Shown here: positions 1-8,703 of the stretch, in pieces
Numbering within the stretch: the stretch's first letter is position 1
How the letters are laid out: every line of letters begins with the position of its first letter
Program-made: the position numbers and the translations under genes
Notes under the pieces: generated by a model
Told to the model about the DNA's origin: nothing
The model's input: only the letters and a program-made list of their open reading frames with translations
Database searches by the model: none
Source of the DNA: Beduini massiliensis
GTDB lineage: Bacteria; Bacillota_I; Bacilli_A; Erysipelotrichales; Coprobacillaceae
Direction: 5' to 3'
NCBI RefSeq assembly: GCF_000829905.1
Contig: NZ_CDPP01000004.1
Location: 210,001 to 274,000, forward strand
Length of the DNA: 64,000 bases

Positions 1-1919
1 ATCATATCTGATATGATTTTATCCTTATTTTTAATTTCCGAATCTAAAGTATCAATACGAATTTGCATAGAGCGGGTTCCTATTAGCGCATTATGCGTAT
101 AATAAAATGGATTAATATAGGACAGCACGTATCCAGAATACAAATGACAATCAGAAGTGATCGCGGTTTGAAAATTCTTTAGTTTTTCAACAGCATCACA
201 CTTTATAACATCTCCTAATAAATAATTAATATAGTTTTTTACATAATGATATTCACTAGTAATACACTCAGATAATGAATTAGGAGAAATCTTATAATTT
301 TTATTTTGCATCTTTTTTGTATTTATGATACTCAACCTATATTTTTTATTATGTTTAAATTTTTTATAACACTTTTCCACCTTATCATAAATCTCTGGAG
401 AAACAACTAAATAAGTTTTTTGTTTATTCATGTACCCTTCAACTGCATTTCTCCAATTTTGATCATTAATATCTATTAAATCTGCCAAAAAAGAACTTTC
501 TAAATTTTCATGATAACAGTTAAAATATAATGTCTCTAATTCGTCTTTTAATTTTATAAGAACAGCATCATATGTTTTCTTACCAGATGTTAATTGGGTT
601 AATTGATCCGCCATTTCATTTCTTTCATCTATAATTTTTTTTATTGATAGTTCTAAGTTATCCAAATCGGCTAGATGCTTTGCTATCTCATTTTTTAGTT
701 CATTTATAAAATCATTATAATTTTCTATCATAAAATTTTTTTCTACAAATGTTTTTAAATAGTGATTTAAATTTTGATTTAATAATTTAAAATCATATAA
801 ATTTTTCATTTTATCATAAAAATTTTCATATTCATAGGCCTCATTACGAATAGAAAGTTTTTGATTGTCTAATTCTGCTATCTTTAAATCAATTCCTTTT
901 ATTTTATTATCTACACCTGTTTTTGCATAATCAGCATTCAAGCGTTCCAATTGTGAATTAGCTACTATTTTTCTCTTTTCTATTTCTTCAATATCATGTT
1001 CAATTATTTGAATTTTCTTATAACATTCTTCCTTGGAATATAACTTGTTATGATATTTTTGTCTTATTAAAGCTATCTCAATTCGATTTAAATAATATTT
1101 ATACTTAGAAATTTGATATTCAGCTTGTTTATATTCATAATAACTATTTTCTATTTTTTCAAGTAAAACTTTTTCTTCTTTTGTTGTTTTAATAATTCTT
1201 AACATTTTATTATAATCTCTAAATGAATTTAACATTTTATCTAAATTAATATGATCTTCTTGACAAACAAATTGCCGAATAAACTGGTCAATTCCCATAT
1301 CTACATTAAAGGCTATAGCCTTTTTAAATAAATCAAAATATTTATAATTTAATTCACCCATGTGCCGAGATAAAAAAGCATCTTGATATTGTTTTTTATT
1401 TGGATAAATAATTAGTTTTTTATCAATTTTTGATTCATGTATAAAATCACGAATTGACCAAGGATACCTCATCTCATCATTTTGGGTACAGAAATAATGA
1501 TCAGACAATGGATGATTATAAAAGAAAAAATGATGTTCCTCTTCTGCTTCATTTGGATTATTTACTTTAACATCAAAAACAATACCTAAGCAAAAAACAA
1601 TATGGCTGATATCATCTTCAAATTCTAATACAATTTGTGAAACAAAATCTTGGTTTCGCAAATATTGTTTTTCAGTATTTTCTGTTTGCATTCCTCGCAA
1701 ATATTCAATCAACTCTCGATTTGATTCTTTTTTGGCTGCTTTATTAAAAATTCTTTTACCGTTTGTATCTCCTAATAAAACTACTTGAAGTGCATCTAAC
1801 ACAGTTGATTTACCGCTCCCTGAGGGCCCAGTAAAAAAGTTAACATGTTCAGAAAAACTTAATAAACGATAGCTGATATAACTCCAATTAACTAATTGGA
1901 CTCTCTTTAATATCTTCAT
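1..1919 (-). CDS. jetC: Wadjet JetC-like SMC/MukB-type ATPase, partial (C-terminus beyond window)
   Basis: The minus-strand frame opens with ATG at 1919 and stays open to the window edge, giving at least 639 residues. It begins MKILKRVQLVNW and has a Walker A motif, GPSGSGKS, at residues 31-38, then long Lys/Glu/Leu-rich stretches from about residue 220 that look like coiled coil. This is the head-plus-coil layout of SMC/MukB/SbcC-like ATPases. The start overlaps the end of the upstream jetB-like gene by 32 bases in another frame, so the two are probably translationally coupled. In Wadjet systems JetC is the ATPase motor that works with JetA and JetB to extrude and recognise small circular DNA, and JetD cuts it. 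The Walker B/signature half and any jetD gene would lie to the left, outside the window. The family call rests on operon order plus the Walker A motif. Confidence 0.8.
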   Translation of the reverse strand, partial: MKILKRVQLVNWSYISYRLLSFSEHVNFFTGPSGSGKSTVLDALQVVLLGDTNGKRIFNKAAKKESNRELIEYLRGMQTENTEKQYLRNQDFVSQIVLEFEDDISHIVFCLGIVFDVKVNNPNEAEEEHHFFFYNHPLSDHYFCTQNDEMRYPWSIRDFIHESKIDKKLIIYPNKKQYQDAFLSRHMGELNYKYFDLFKKAIAFNVDMGIDQFIRQFVCQEDHINLDKMLNSFRDYNKMLRIIKTTKEEKVLLEKIENSYYEYKQAEYQISKYKYYLNRIEIALIRQKYHNKLYSKEECYKKIQIIEHDIEEIEKRKIVANSQLERLNADYAKTGVDNKIKGIDLKIAELDNQKLSIRNEAYEYENFYDKMKNLYDFKLLNQNLNHYLKTFVEKNFMIENYNDFINELKNEIAKHLADLDNLELSIKKIIDERNEMADQLTQLTSGKKTYDAVLIKLKDELETLYFNCYHENLESSFLADLIDINDQNWRNAVEGYMNKQKTYLVVSPEIYDKVEKCYKKFKHNKKYRLSIINTKKMQNKNYKISPNSLSECITSEYHYVKNYINYLLGDVIKCDAVEKLKNFQTAITSDCHLYSGYVLSYINPFYYTHNALIGTRSMQIRIDTLDSEIKNKDKIISDM

Positions 1920-2511
1920 TAGCTTCTTCTCCTTTCCATCTGGATAATATTTCCGTTATATCCTTATTGATAAGAATATATCGAATACTAGGATATACAA
2001 TAATTTTACCTTCATCAGAACCTTGAATTATGTATTCAATCAATTGATATTTAGATAATTCTTTGAATATATTTGATAAAGCATTTGGTGATAATGCTTT
2101 ATCAAACAGTTTAAAGACATCAACTTTTTGTTTTATTTCAAAAAAACTAATATACACAGTTGAATCTAATGTAATAGATCTTATTTTCTCTTCATATAAT
2201 AATTTAATAATAAGTAACATCTTTGTTATATCCTCTTTTAAGTGAACTATTTGACGTCCATTTGTTTTTAAATATAAAATTCCTTCTTTATCGTAGCGCT
2301 CAAGCTCATACCCCATCATAAAAAAATACTGTTCAAACAACATGAAGTGTTTATCTATAAAGTAATATTCTTTTGTATTTTCCATCATGTTTTTATTTTT
2401 ATTAAATTTTGTTTCTAAAATAAATGTTTGATTTAATAATAGTCGAACACAACGTGAAAATTCTTCTTTATCTTGATCTAAAAAAGTTTCATATGCTATT
2501 AACGCTTCCAT
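1888..2511 (-). CDS. jetB: Wadjet JetB-like protein (DUF4194 type)
   Basis: A 207-residue protein starting MEALIAYETFLDQDKEEFSR. It resembles DUF4194 proteins, the kleisin-associated winged-helix (MukE-like) partners in Wadjet operons: a small, mostly helical, acidic protein between the large structural protein and the ATPase. No membrane segment or signal peptide is seen. The ATG follows the stop of the upstream jetA-like gene with no spacer, and its own 3' end overlaps the ATPase gene, so the three genes form a tight operon. The assignment comes mainly from size, position and overall character, because this family has no short diagnostic motif. A less likely alternative is another MukE-like adaptor of an unrelated SMC system. 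Confidence 0.72.
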   Translation of the reverse strand: MEALIAYETFLDQDKEEFSRCVRLLLNQTFILETKFNKNKNMMENTKEYYFIDKHFMLFEQYFFMMGYELERYDKEGILYLKTNGRQIVHLKEDITKMLLIIKLLYEEKIRSITLDSTVYISFFEIKQKVDVFKLFDKALSPNALSNIFKELSKYQLIEYIIQGSDEGKIIVYPSIRYILINKDITEILSRWKGEEANEDIKESPIS

Positions 2512-3879
2512 TTACTTCTCCTTTTTTATAATTTTAAATTGTGGTATTTTATAATTTCGATTTGAATACTCTGATACTCCATCAAATTCTATAGCATACA
2601 TATCATTCCCTAAAACACCATAGTAATAAGTCATTACAATAAAAAAATAAGTTTCATCATTTATAATCTCAATAGCATTAGATTCTTCTATTCCACTACT
2701 TAATAACATATTTACAAAATTTAAAACTTGCTTTTTAGAATATTTTTTTTTTTTTCTTGGTTTACTTGGTGATGGTTGTGCAATTAGAACCGCCTGTGGA
2801 CAAAATTTTCTTTTTGCTTTTTTATTCATATATAAACTTTGTTGATTGAAAGTTGGATGTGATGTTAATTTTATTCTTTCTGATATATCTTGATACCTAG
2901 TTTTTTCCTCTGTCATTTTCATTAACATTTGGCTCAGATTACTAACTAAATCTCTATCCTGTTTTTGTAAATAATCTATTTTTTGTAAAGTTGTATGAAC
3001 ATATTGATTTTGTTTTTCTTCAAGTAAATCAATTTTTTTATCCAAATTAACAATAATCTTTATTAATTTAGTGATTAATTTGTAAACATACTCTTTAGCA
3101 TCAGCAGGTGTTTTAATTTTAGTTTTTTGTAAGGCAATTTTACATAATTTATCCTGATAATCATGATCATCTAATAATTTATTTGCAATAGTTAAAATAT
3201 CATTTTTATAACGATAAACATTATCCTCTGTTTTTAAACGATGATAATAAGGTTTAACTACATTATCAATAAAATCATTAAAATGTTGATTTAACAAATC
3301 CTCAGGACGTGTTAATTCTTGTAGCATTCCAAAATATTCTTTGATTAAATTTGTCGCAATCGATAAACGATTACTAAGTGATTCCGCATTCTTTGATGCA
3401 ATTTCAAGATATCTAAACTGATTTCGGATTGTTTCGTTATTATTTATTTGTTTCAAACTTGAATAAATACTATAAACATAATTAATAGTTTCATCCTCGT
3501 CTGGATTTACTATTTTATAAATTGCCTCTATAATTTCATAAGAATAATTTGGAAATAAATAGTACGTCACATCTAGTTGTATTTCTGTATCTAACCACTT
3601 AGAATTTACTAAACCGTTTAAAATTGCAGTAGCCTTTTGTTTCTCCACCGTTTCACTTATATCTGTTGATACTACTTCATCATTAAAACTATAAAGATCT
3701 TGGTTTAACTCTTGACTAATCACATAGGTAGCACGCTGACGAATTAAATACTCTCCTGTATTAATATAATCCTCAAATAAAGCAAGTATTGATCTAAAGT
3801 AATAATCTCTATTTGGATTAGAAGAATTGAAGATATTGAATAGGCCTGTTGGAAAGGTTTTATTAAAACTGTACATCAT
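2512..3879 (-). CDS. jetA: Wadjet JetA-like protein (kleisin-like subunit)
   Basis: A 455-residue protein, first gene of the operon, starting MMYSFNKTFPTGLFNIFNS. It matches the Wadjet JetA family often found in Firmicutes (formerly DUF5716): an N-terminal helical domain, a central coiled-coil-like stretch near residues 270-330, and a basic Pro/Lys patch (PSPSKPRKKKKYSKK) near residue 385 before a C-terminal winged-helix-like end. JetA is thought to act as the kleisin linking the ATPase heads. A Shine-Dalgarno AAGGAGAG lies at about 3883-3890, and a TATAAT -10 element lies at 3909-3914 on the minus strand, so the operon promoter is probably here. The system faces away from the small gene pair at 4037, with a divergent intergenic region between them. 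Confidence 0.75.
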   Translation of the reverse strand: MMYSFNKTFPTGLFNIFNSSNPNRDYYFRSILALFEDYINTGEYLIRQRATYVISQELNQDLYSFNDEVVSTDISETVEKQKATAILNGLVNSKWLDTEIQLDVTYYLFPNYSYEIIEAIYKIVNPDEDETINYVYSIYSSLKQINNNETIRNQFRYLEIASKNAESLSNRLSIATNLIKEYFGMLQELTRPEDLLNQHFNDFIDNVVKPYYHRLKTEDNVYRYKNDILTIANKLLDDHDYQDKLCKIALQKTKIKTPADAKEYVYKLITKLIKIIVNLDKKIDLLEEKQNQYVHTTLQKIDYLQKQDRDLVSNLSQMLMKMTEEKTRYQDISERIKLTSHPTFNQQSLYMNKKAKRKFCPQAVLIAQPSPSKPRKKKKYSKKQVLNFVNMLLSSGIEESNAIEIINDETYFFIVMTYYYGVLGNDMYAIEFDGVSEYSNRNYKIPQFKIIKKEK

Positions 3880-4036
3880 ATCTCTCCTTCACGTATCTGT
3901 TATTAGTTATTATATCATATTTGTTTAAAAATAGACATTTTTGTTGACGCAACACTCTCATTCTTAAATATTTGTATGTTGATTCAATAACAAATGCCAT
4001 GTTAGAATGAAATAAAAGAATAAAGGAGATCAGCGA

Positions 4037-4228
4037 ATGAAAAAATATGAATATGTCAGTCTTAGTTATTCCGCTTCCAACATGGTTACAGCAGTGATGA
4101 ATCAGCATCGAAATATCATTGATCAATACGCAAGAGAAAGATTGGTTGATATTGGCATGATTCCAACAGAAATCAGCACTCATAGCTGTCTTCGTCAAAT
4201 TGATCGGATTTTTGAAAAAGGAGAATAG
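4037..4228 (+). CDS. Small DUF4177-like protein
   Basis: A 63-residue protein starting MKKYEYVSLSYSASNMV. Its start, and the later pattern in which a GMIPTEIS segment is followed by an IDRIFEKGE ending, resemble DUF4177 proteins, a small family of unknown function whose members typically begin MKKWEY/MKKYEY and end in an IDLIFEKE-like strand. A GGAG ribosome site precedes the ATG. A possible promoter lies upstream (TTGATT near 3978, TAGAAT near 4002). The gene is followed after three bases by a small membrane protein gene, so the two probably share a transcript ending at the hairpin at 4565. Function is unknown. Confidence 0.6.
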   Translation: MKKYEYVSLSYSASNMVTAVMNQHRNIIDQYARERLVDIGMIPTEISTHSCLRQIDRIFEKGE

Positions 4229-4231
4229 AGT

Positions 4232-4567
4232 ATGGATTTCTTTTATAATATTTGTGTAGGTATTTCACTGGGCATCATTGTCGGTTTTTTAATCGGAAGT
4301 TGGCGATTAGTATTAAAAAAGACTTACAGTGAGCGACAAATAGCGGCGACCGGGCATATGATAAAAATCATAGCCAACATCATGAAATATCTTACTTTCC
4401 TCTTTCTGATTCTAGGGTTAATCTGGTGTATCTACTTTTTAGTTCTAGGTGCAATCGTTCCCGAACTGGCTGAATATGCCACCAATATGTCTCAACTTAT
4501 TGTTTCCGTATTGACAATCATCTCTATCATCTTTGCTTTTTTCGAGTTTTTGCGTCGGGCAAAATAA
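4232..4567 (+). CDS. Small membrane protein, unknown function
   Basis: A 111-residue protein with three likely transmembrane segments: residues about 5-25 (ICVGISLGIIVGFLIG), 50-75 (YLTFLFLILGLIWCIYF) and 85-105 (LIVSVLTIISIIFAFF), ending in the basic tail FLRRAK. Between the first two segments is a short, basic, probably cytoplasmic loop. No family is recognised. It follows the DUF4177-like gene by three bases and its stop codon is the left edge of an intrinsic terminator, so the pair forms a complete two-gene unit. Confidence 0.6.
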   Translation: MDFFYNICVGISLGIIVGFLIGSWRLVLKKTYSERQIAATGHMIKIIANIMKYLTFLFLILGLIWCIYFLVLGAIVPELAEYATNMSQLIVSVLTIISIIFAFFEFLRRAK

Positions 4568-4597
4568 AACAAGGCTCTTTGGGAGTCTTGTTTTATT
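4565..4597 (+). terminator. Intrinsic terminator of the small gene pair
   Basis: An inverted repeat (ACAAGGCTC / GAGTCTTGT with one G-T pair, five-base loop) is followed by TTTTATTC. It starts at the stop codon of the small membrane protein gene. Confidence 0.75.
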
Positions 4598-4641
4598 CTA
4601 TCTACAGTTGAATTAAGCCATTAAATTCTAATAGAGCGTTA

Positions 4642-4671
4642 TTGTACTTGTTTTACTTTACCAATTATAAT
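4642..4671 (+). promoter_or_regulatory. Putative promoter of the HTH-PurM gene
   Basis: TTGTAC at 4642-4647 and TATAAT at 4666-4671 are separated by 18 bases. The position, 28 bases before the chosen ATG, argues against translation beginning at the in-frame TTG at 4642. Inferred from consensus only. Confidence 0.45.
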
Positions 4672-4698
4672 CAAGATAGAAAGCAAGGAGGAAAACAT

Positions 4699-5949
4699 AT
4701 GTTAGACAGCATCAAAGTAGGACGTTTTATTGCAGAAAAGAGAAAAGGGTTAGGCTTGACACAGCAACAATTAGCTGATCGTTTAAATATTTCTTTTCAA
4801 GCTGTATCGAAATGGGAAAATGGATCGACTTATCCCAATATTGAATCATTATATGAACTTGCCACAGCACTGAATGTCACTGTGGATGAAATTCTTATCG
4901 GTAATGAGAAAGTTAAAGAAGGACTTTCTTATAGTAAAGCCGGGATTGATATCACGTATACGGATACTATCAAAAAAGAGATGGCAAAGCACTTAGAAAC
5001 AAAAGATCAGCGTGTTTTAAATGGTTTAGGTCCATTTGCTTCTCTATATGATATTCACTACCCCAATATTAAAGAGCCGGTCCTTGTCTTAAAATCCGAA
5101 GAACCCGGATCAAAACAGAAATTAGCGATGGAATATGGATATAGTGAATCGATCTGCCATGACATGATCAATCATTTAGTAAACGACATCATCGTGATGG
5201 GAGCAAAACCTTTAGCTGTCCTTGATACCATTGTCTGTGCAAACGCACAAAAAGATACTATCAATGCATTAGTAAAAGGAATTTCAGATGCTTGTAAAGA
5301 AAACGAATGTTCATTGGTTGGCGGTGAAACCTCTATCCAGCCACAAGTGTTAAATCAAGGCGTTTATGTCTTAACTTCCAGCATTGCCGGCATTGTGGAA
5401 AAGCAAAAGATTTGTGATGGAAGGGCGATTGAAGAGGAGGATATTGTTTTAGCCATTGCTTCAAATGGACTCCATACCAACGGCTATTCCTTAGTACGTT
5501 TAATGATGGATCAAATGCCGCAGATCAAATTAGATAAAATCGACGGAATCACTTTTATCGAACAAATCATGAAGCCTCATACGCCCTACTACAAAGCTTT
5601 AAAGGATTTGTTTGCACAAGACTGTCTGCATGGTATGGCACATATTACCGGTGGCGGCATCGAAGGCAATCTCTCACGTATTATTCCTGATGGCTTCACC
5701 GCTGAAATCGATTTATCAAAAATTCAATTACTGCCTATTTTTAAGTTTATTAAAACTCACGGAAATATCAGTGACGAAGAGATGCTGAATACATTTAACT
5801 GCGGTGTCGGCTTCAATGTGGTAGTACCGCCGCATCGAGTTCAAAAAGTCCAACATCATATACAGCAATACTATCCTTGCTATAAGATTGGTAAAATAAA
5901 AAAAGGCCATACAAAAATCACCTTCACTCAACAATTAAATTGGCTTTAA
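4699..5949 (+). CDS. XRE-type HTH domain fused to a PurM (AIR synthase)-like domain
   Basis: A 416-residue protein with two domains. Residues 8-65 form a Cro/C1-type helix-turn-helix (LTQQQLADRLNISFQAVSKWE). Residues 75-416 align along their whole length with PurM, phosphoribosylformylglycinamidine cyclo-ligase: YSKAGIDI, NGLGPFASLYD, VNDIIVMGAKPLAVLD, LVGGET, HITGGG, NCGVGF and a closing IGKIKKG. PurM makes AIR in purine synthesis, but here the DGVGTK nucleotide/substrate loop reads EEPGSK and the GETAEMPG loop reads GETSIQPQ, so normal catalysis is doubtful. A strong AAGGAGG lies seven bases before the ATG at 4699. No pur genes are adjacent and the gene has its own promoter and terminator. 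I infer a regulator that senses a purine-pathway metabolite or ATP through the PurM fold. A bifunctional enzyme remains possible. Confidence 0.85.
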   Translation: MLDSIKVGRFIAEKRKGLGLTQQQLADRLNISFQAVSKWENGSTYPNIESLYELATALNVTVDEILIGNEKVKEGLSYSKAGIDITYTDTIKKEMAKHLETKDQRVLNGLGPFASLYDIHYPNIKEPVLVLKSEEPGSKQKLAMEYGYSESICHDMINHLVNDIIVMGAKPLAVLDTIVCANAQKDTINALVKGISDACKENECSLVGGETSIQPQVLNQGVYVLTSSIAGIVEKQKICDGRAIEEEDIVLAIASNGLHTNGYSLVRLMMDQMPQIKLDKIDGITFIEQIMKPHTPYYKALKDLFAQDCLHGMAHITGGGIEGNLSRIIPDGFTAEIDLSKIQLLPIFKFIKTHGNISDEEMLNTFNCGVGFNVVVPPHRVQKVQHHIQQYYPCYKIGKIKKGHTKITFTQQLNWL

Positions 5950-6016
5950 CTCAACCGCTGATTATATTTAGCTAATGAGTTATTAAGTGATCAACCAAAA
6001 CAAATACAGGATATAT

Positions 6017-6053
6017 AAAAAATGAGTATACTTAAATGCATACTCATTTTTTC
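6017..6053 (+). terminator. Intrinsic terminator after the HTH-PurM gene
   Basis: A stem AAAATGAGTAT / ATACTCATTTT around a short loop (6018-6052), rich in U on both strands, lies between the convergent HTH-PurM and feo transcripts and may serve both. Confidence 0.7.
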
Positions 6054-6107
6054 ATTGTTATACCAAAGATATTCTTAATTAAATAAACATAGAAAATCGC
6101 GATTGTT

Positions 6108-6251
6108 TTATTCGTGATGGCACTGACTCGGGCAGTGTCCACAGCCACAACTGCATTGAATGGATTTCCCGGCTTTTTTATCTTTTATCATATTACGAAT
6201 GATCATGACAACAACCAAGACCACGATTGACCCTACTAATAAAGTTCCCAT
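6108..6251 (-). CDS. FeoB-associated Cys-rich membrane peptide
   Basis: A 47-residue peptide: one N-terminal transmembrane helix (residues 2-19, LLVGSIVVLVVVMII), a short basic segment, then a Cys/His-rich tail, CSCGCGHCPSQCHH. This is the layout of the FeoB-associated Cys-rich membrane protein family found next to feoB in Firmicutes. The AAAGGAG ribosome site sits seven bases before ATG. It is the last gene of the feo operon, 23 bases after feoB. The tail may bind iron or act as a redox or metal chaperone for FeoB; that role is inferred from the family and context. It is short and easily missed. Confidence 0.85.
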   Translation of the reverse strand: MGTLLVGSIVVLVVVMIIRNMIKDKKAGKSIQCSCGCGHCPSQCHHE

Positions 6252-6274
6252 TATCGTTCTCCTTTCTAAATGGA

Positions 6275-8653
6275 TTATTTAGAACTCATTACACTGCTTA
6301 CATTTAACCGCTGACTCTCTTTATAAGGTCTGCACAGCAAGAATAAGAAGCCTGCCGTAATCACTAACGCAATCATCGTTCCAATACCAAATGCCCCGGT
6401 AGTAAAGAAAGTGGCAAACTGATAGACACACAATGCTACAGCATAGGCTAATACAGTCTGATATCCCACTGCAAACCAAAACCATTTTGCGTTGTTCATT
6501 TCTCGTTTAATAGCCCCCATAGCCGCAAAGCATGGAGCACATAACAAGTTAAAGACTAAGAAGGAGTAAGCGGCGGCAGCAGTCATACTGGCTGCTAACA
6601 TAGTCCAAATTTCAGTTCCGTTTTCAGCTACTTCCGAGAAACCAAATAAGATACCAAATGTACCCACAACATTTTCTTTAGCCACTAATCCGGTAATAGC
6701 GGCTACAGCGGATTTCCAGTCTCCCCAACCTAACGGTGTAAAAATCCACGCAATCGCATTTCCGATTGAAGCCAAGATACTATGATCTAATTCCATTGCA
6801 TCGAGCATTCTGAACTGTCCGTCAATCCAGCCAAAGTATGAAGTAAACCAAACAAAGATAGTGGATAATAAGATGATCGTTCCTGCTTTCTTAATAAATG
6901 ACCATCCACGTTCCCACATACTTCTTAAAACATTGCTCACAGTGGGCATATGGTAAGCAGGCAATTCCATAACAAACGGAGCAGGATCACCGGCAAACAT
7001 CTTTGTTTTTTTAAGCATAATTCCTGAACAGATAATCGCCGCAATTCCGACAAAATAAGCACTTGGAGCTACCCACCACGCACCATGGAATAAAGCTCCT
7101 GAAATTAAAGCAATAATGGGTAATTTAGCACTGCACGGAATGAATGTAGTGGTCATGATTGTCATTTTTCGATCACGATCATTTTCAATGGTTCTTGAAG
7201 CCATAATCCCCGGAACACCACAGCCTGTTCCAATCAGCATGGGAATAAATGATTTTCCAGATAATCCAAATTTTCTAAAAATTCTATCCATAATGAAAGC
7301 AACACGTGCCATATAACCACAGGCTTCCAAGAACGCTAAGAATAAGAATAAAACTAACATCTGCGGAACAAACCCCAGAACTGCCCCTACGCCGGCAACA
7401 ATACCATCTAAAATCAAGCCTTTAAGCCAATCTGCACAATTCAATGCATCTAATCCTGATTCAAGAATTCCCGGAATACCCGGCACCCAGACACCAAATT
7501 CAGAGGGATCCGGCTCTCCGGCTTCTGCAATTTCATTTGCTTTAGAAACAACCGAATCGTTAAGTGTCACTGTTTCCGTTACATTTTCCTCTTCATCCAT
7601 GATTTGAGCAACATCTTCCCCTTCATCAAAAGCAACTAGAATTTGTTCTGCTCGATCATATTCTTCGACAGCATTTTCATAATCGGTGGTGCCGATACTA
7701 AAGAGATGCCACCCATCACCAAAGACACCATCATTCGCCCAATCCGTAGCCCAGCCTCCTACCGTTGTCACCGAAACAACATAGACTAGGATCATAACTA
7801 AGGCAAAGATTGGCAGTGCTAAGAAGCGATTCGTGACAACGTGATCGATCCTATCGGAAACGGTGAGTTTCCCTTTACTGTTTTTCTTACAGCATTCATC
7901 AATTATCGATGATATATAAAGATAACGTTCATTTGTGATAATACTTTCCGTATCATCATCCATCATGTCTTCGATCTCTTTGATTTCATCTTCAACATTG
8001 GGAACAACATTCATCAACGTCACTATCTTATCATCTTTTTCTAATAATTTGATTGCAAAGAATCGTTTTTGTTCATTAGGAATCTGACTTCCTAATTTAT
8101 CTTCAATGCGATTTAAGATCGTTTCCACTTCACTTTGAAAATGATGAACAGCCGGTGTTTTTTTATTCTGCTGTGCTAACCAAACAGCACGATCTGCTGC
8201 TTCTTTGATTCCCTCCCCTTTTAAAGCTGAAATTTCTACGACTTCACATCCTAATTTTTCACTCAAACGATCAATATAGATCTGATCTCCGGATTTTTTT
8301 ACAATATCCATCATGTTGACAGCAATAATAACAGGTATCCCTAATTCCATTAATTGCGTCGATAAATATAAGTTTCTTTCAATATTTGTTCCATCTATAA
8401 TGTTTAAAATAACATCCGGTTTTTCATTGATTAAGTAATTTCTTGCTACTACTTCTTCCAATGTATAAGGGGAAAGTGAATAAATCCCCGGTAAGTCCAT
8501 GATTACGGCATCTTTATGTCCTTTTAATTTTCCTTCTTTTTTCTCTACGGTAACCCCCGGCCAGTTTCCAACAAACTGATTAGATCCCGTTAAAGCATTA
8601 AATAATGTTGTTTTCCCGCAATTGGGATTCCCGGCTAAAGCAATTTTAATCAT
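6275..8653 (-). CDS. feoB: Ferrous iron transporter FeoB
   Basis: A 792-residue Fe(II) transporter with an N-terminal G domain: G1 GNPNCGKT, G3 DLPG, G4 NMMD. The membrane core contains the two repeated gate regions (GCGVPGIMASRTIEN and CAPCFAAMGAIKREM). The start is ATG at 8653 (MIKIALAGNPN), after GGGAGGAAATAGA; an upstream in-frame GTG would overlap that ribosome site. Between the first and second membrane segments, at about residues 310-386, is an acidic insert (YENAVEEYDRAEQ, DEEENVTETV) longer than usual and expected outside the cell. A GTTAG-N6-CTAAC palindrome lies between feoA and feoB, so feoB may have extra iron-dependent control. It is flanked by two feoA genes upstream and the Cys-rich peptide downstream. 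Confidence 0.96.
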   Translation of the reverse strand: MIKIALAGNPNCGKTTLFNALTGSNQFVGNWPGVTVEKKEGKLKGHKDAVIMDLPGIYSLSPYTLEEVVARNYLINEKPDVILNIIDGTNIERNLYLSTQLMELGIPVIIAVNMMDIVKKSGDQIYIDRLSEKLGCEVVEISALKGEGIKEAADRAVWLAQQNKKTPAVHHFQSEVETILNRIEDKLGSQIPNEQKRFFAIKLLEKDDKIVTLMNVVPNVEDEIKEIEDMMDDDTESIITNERYLYISSIIDECCKKNSKGKLTVSDRIDHVVTNRFLALPIFALVMILVYVVSVTTVGGWATDWANDGVFGDGWHLFSIGTTDYENAVEEYDRAEQILVAFDEGEDVAQIMDEEENVTETVTLNDSVVSKANEIAEAGEPDPSEFGVWVPGIPGILESGLDALNCADWLKGLILDGIVAGVGAVLGFVPQMLVLFLFLAFLEACGYMARVAFIMDRIFRKFGLSGKSFIPMLIGTGCGVPGIMASRTIENDRDRKMTIMTTTFIPCSAKLPIIALISGALFHGAWWVAPSAYFVGIAAIICSGIMLKKTKMFAGDPAPFVMELPAYHMPTVSNVLRSMWERGWSFIKKAGTIILLSTIFVWFTSYFGWIDGQFRMLDAMELDHSILASIGNAIAWIFTPLGWGDWKSAVAAITGLVAKENVVGTFGILFGFSEVAENGTEIWTMLAASMTAAAAYSFLVFNLLCAPCFAAMGAIKREMNNAKWFWFAVGYQTVLAYAVALCVYQFATFFTTGAFGIGTMIALVITAGFLFLLCRPYKESQRLNVSSVMSSK

Positions 8654-8671
8654 TCTATTTCCTCCCACTAT

Positions 8672-8687
8672 GTTAGTTATTCCTAAC
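8672..8687 (-). promoter_or_regulatory. Palindromic operator between feoA and feoB
   Basis: GTTAG-N6-CTAAC, the same architecture as the site overlapping the operon promoter at 9180-9195. It resembles DtxR/IdeR/MntR-family operator half-sites (TTAGG/TTAG). It lies just upstream of the feoB ribosome site, so a bound repressor could act as a roadblock or control an internal promoter. Confidence 0.55.
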
Positions 8688-8703
8688 TTTTATCTCAAAA
8701 AAA

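Noticed and set aside
3863-4198. A minus-strand reading frame of 111 codons overlapping the start of jetA and the DUF4177-like gene
   Set aside because: It is antisense to a better gene with a ribosome site, has unusual composition and no family resemblance.
4642-4698. Longer N-terminus of the HTH-PurM protein from a TTG at 4642
   Set aside because: The TTG is part of the likely -35 element and has no ribosome site. ATG at 4699 has a perfectly placed AAGGAGG.
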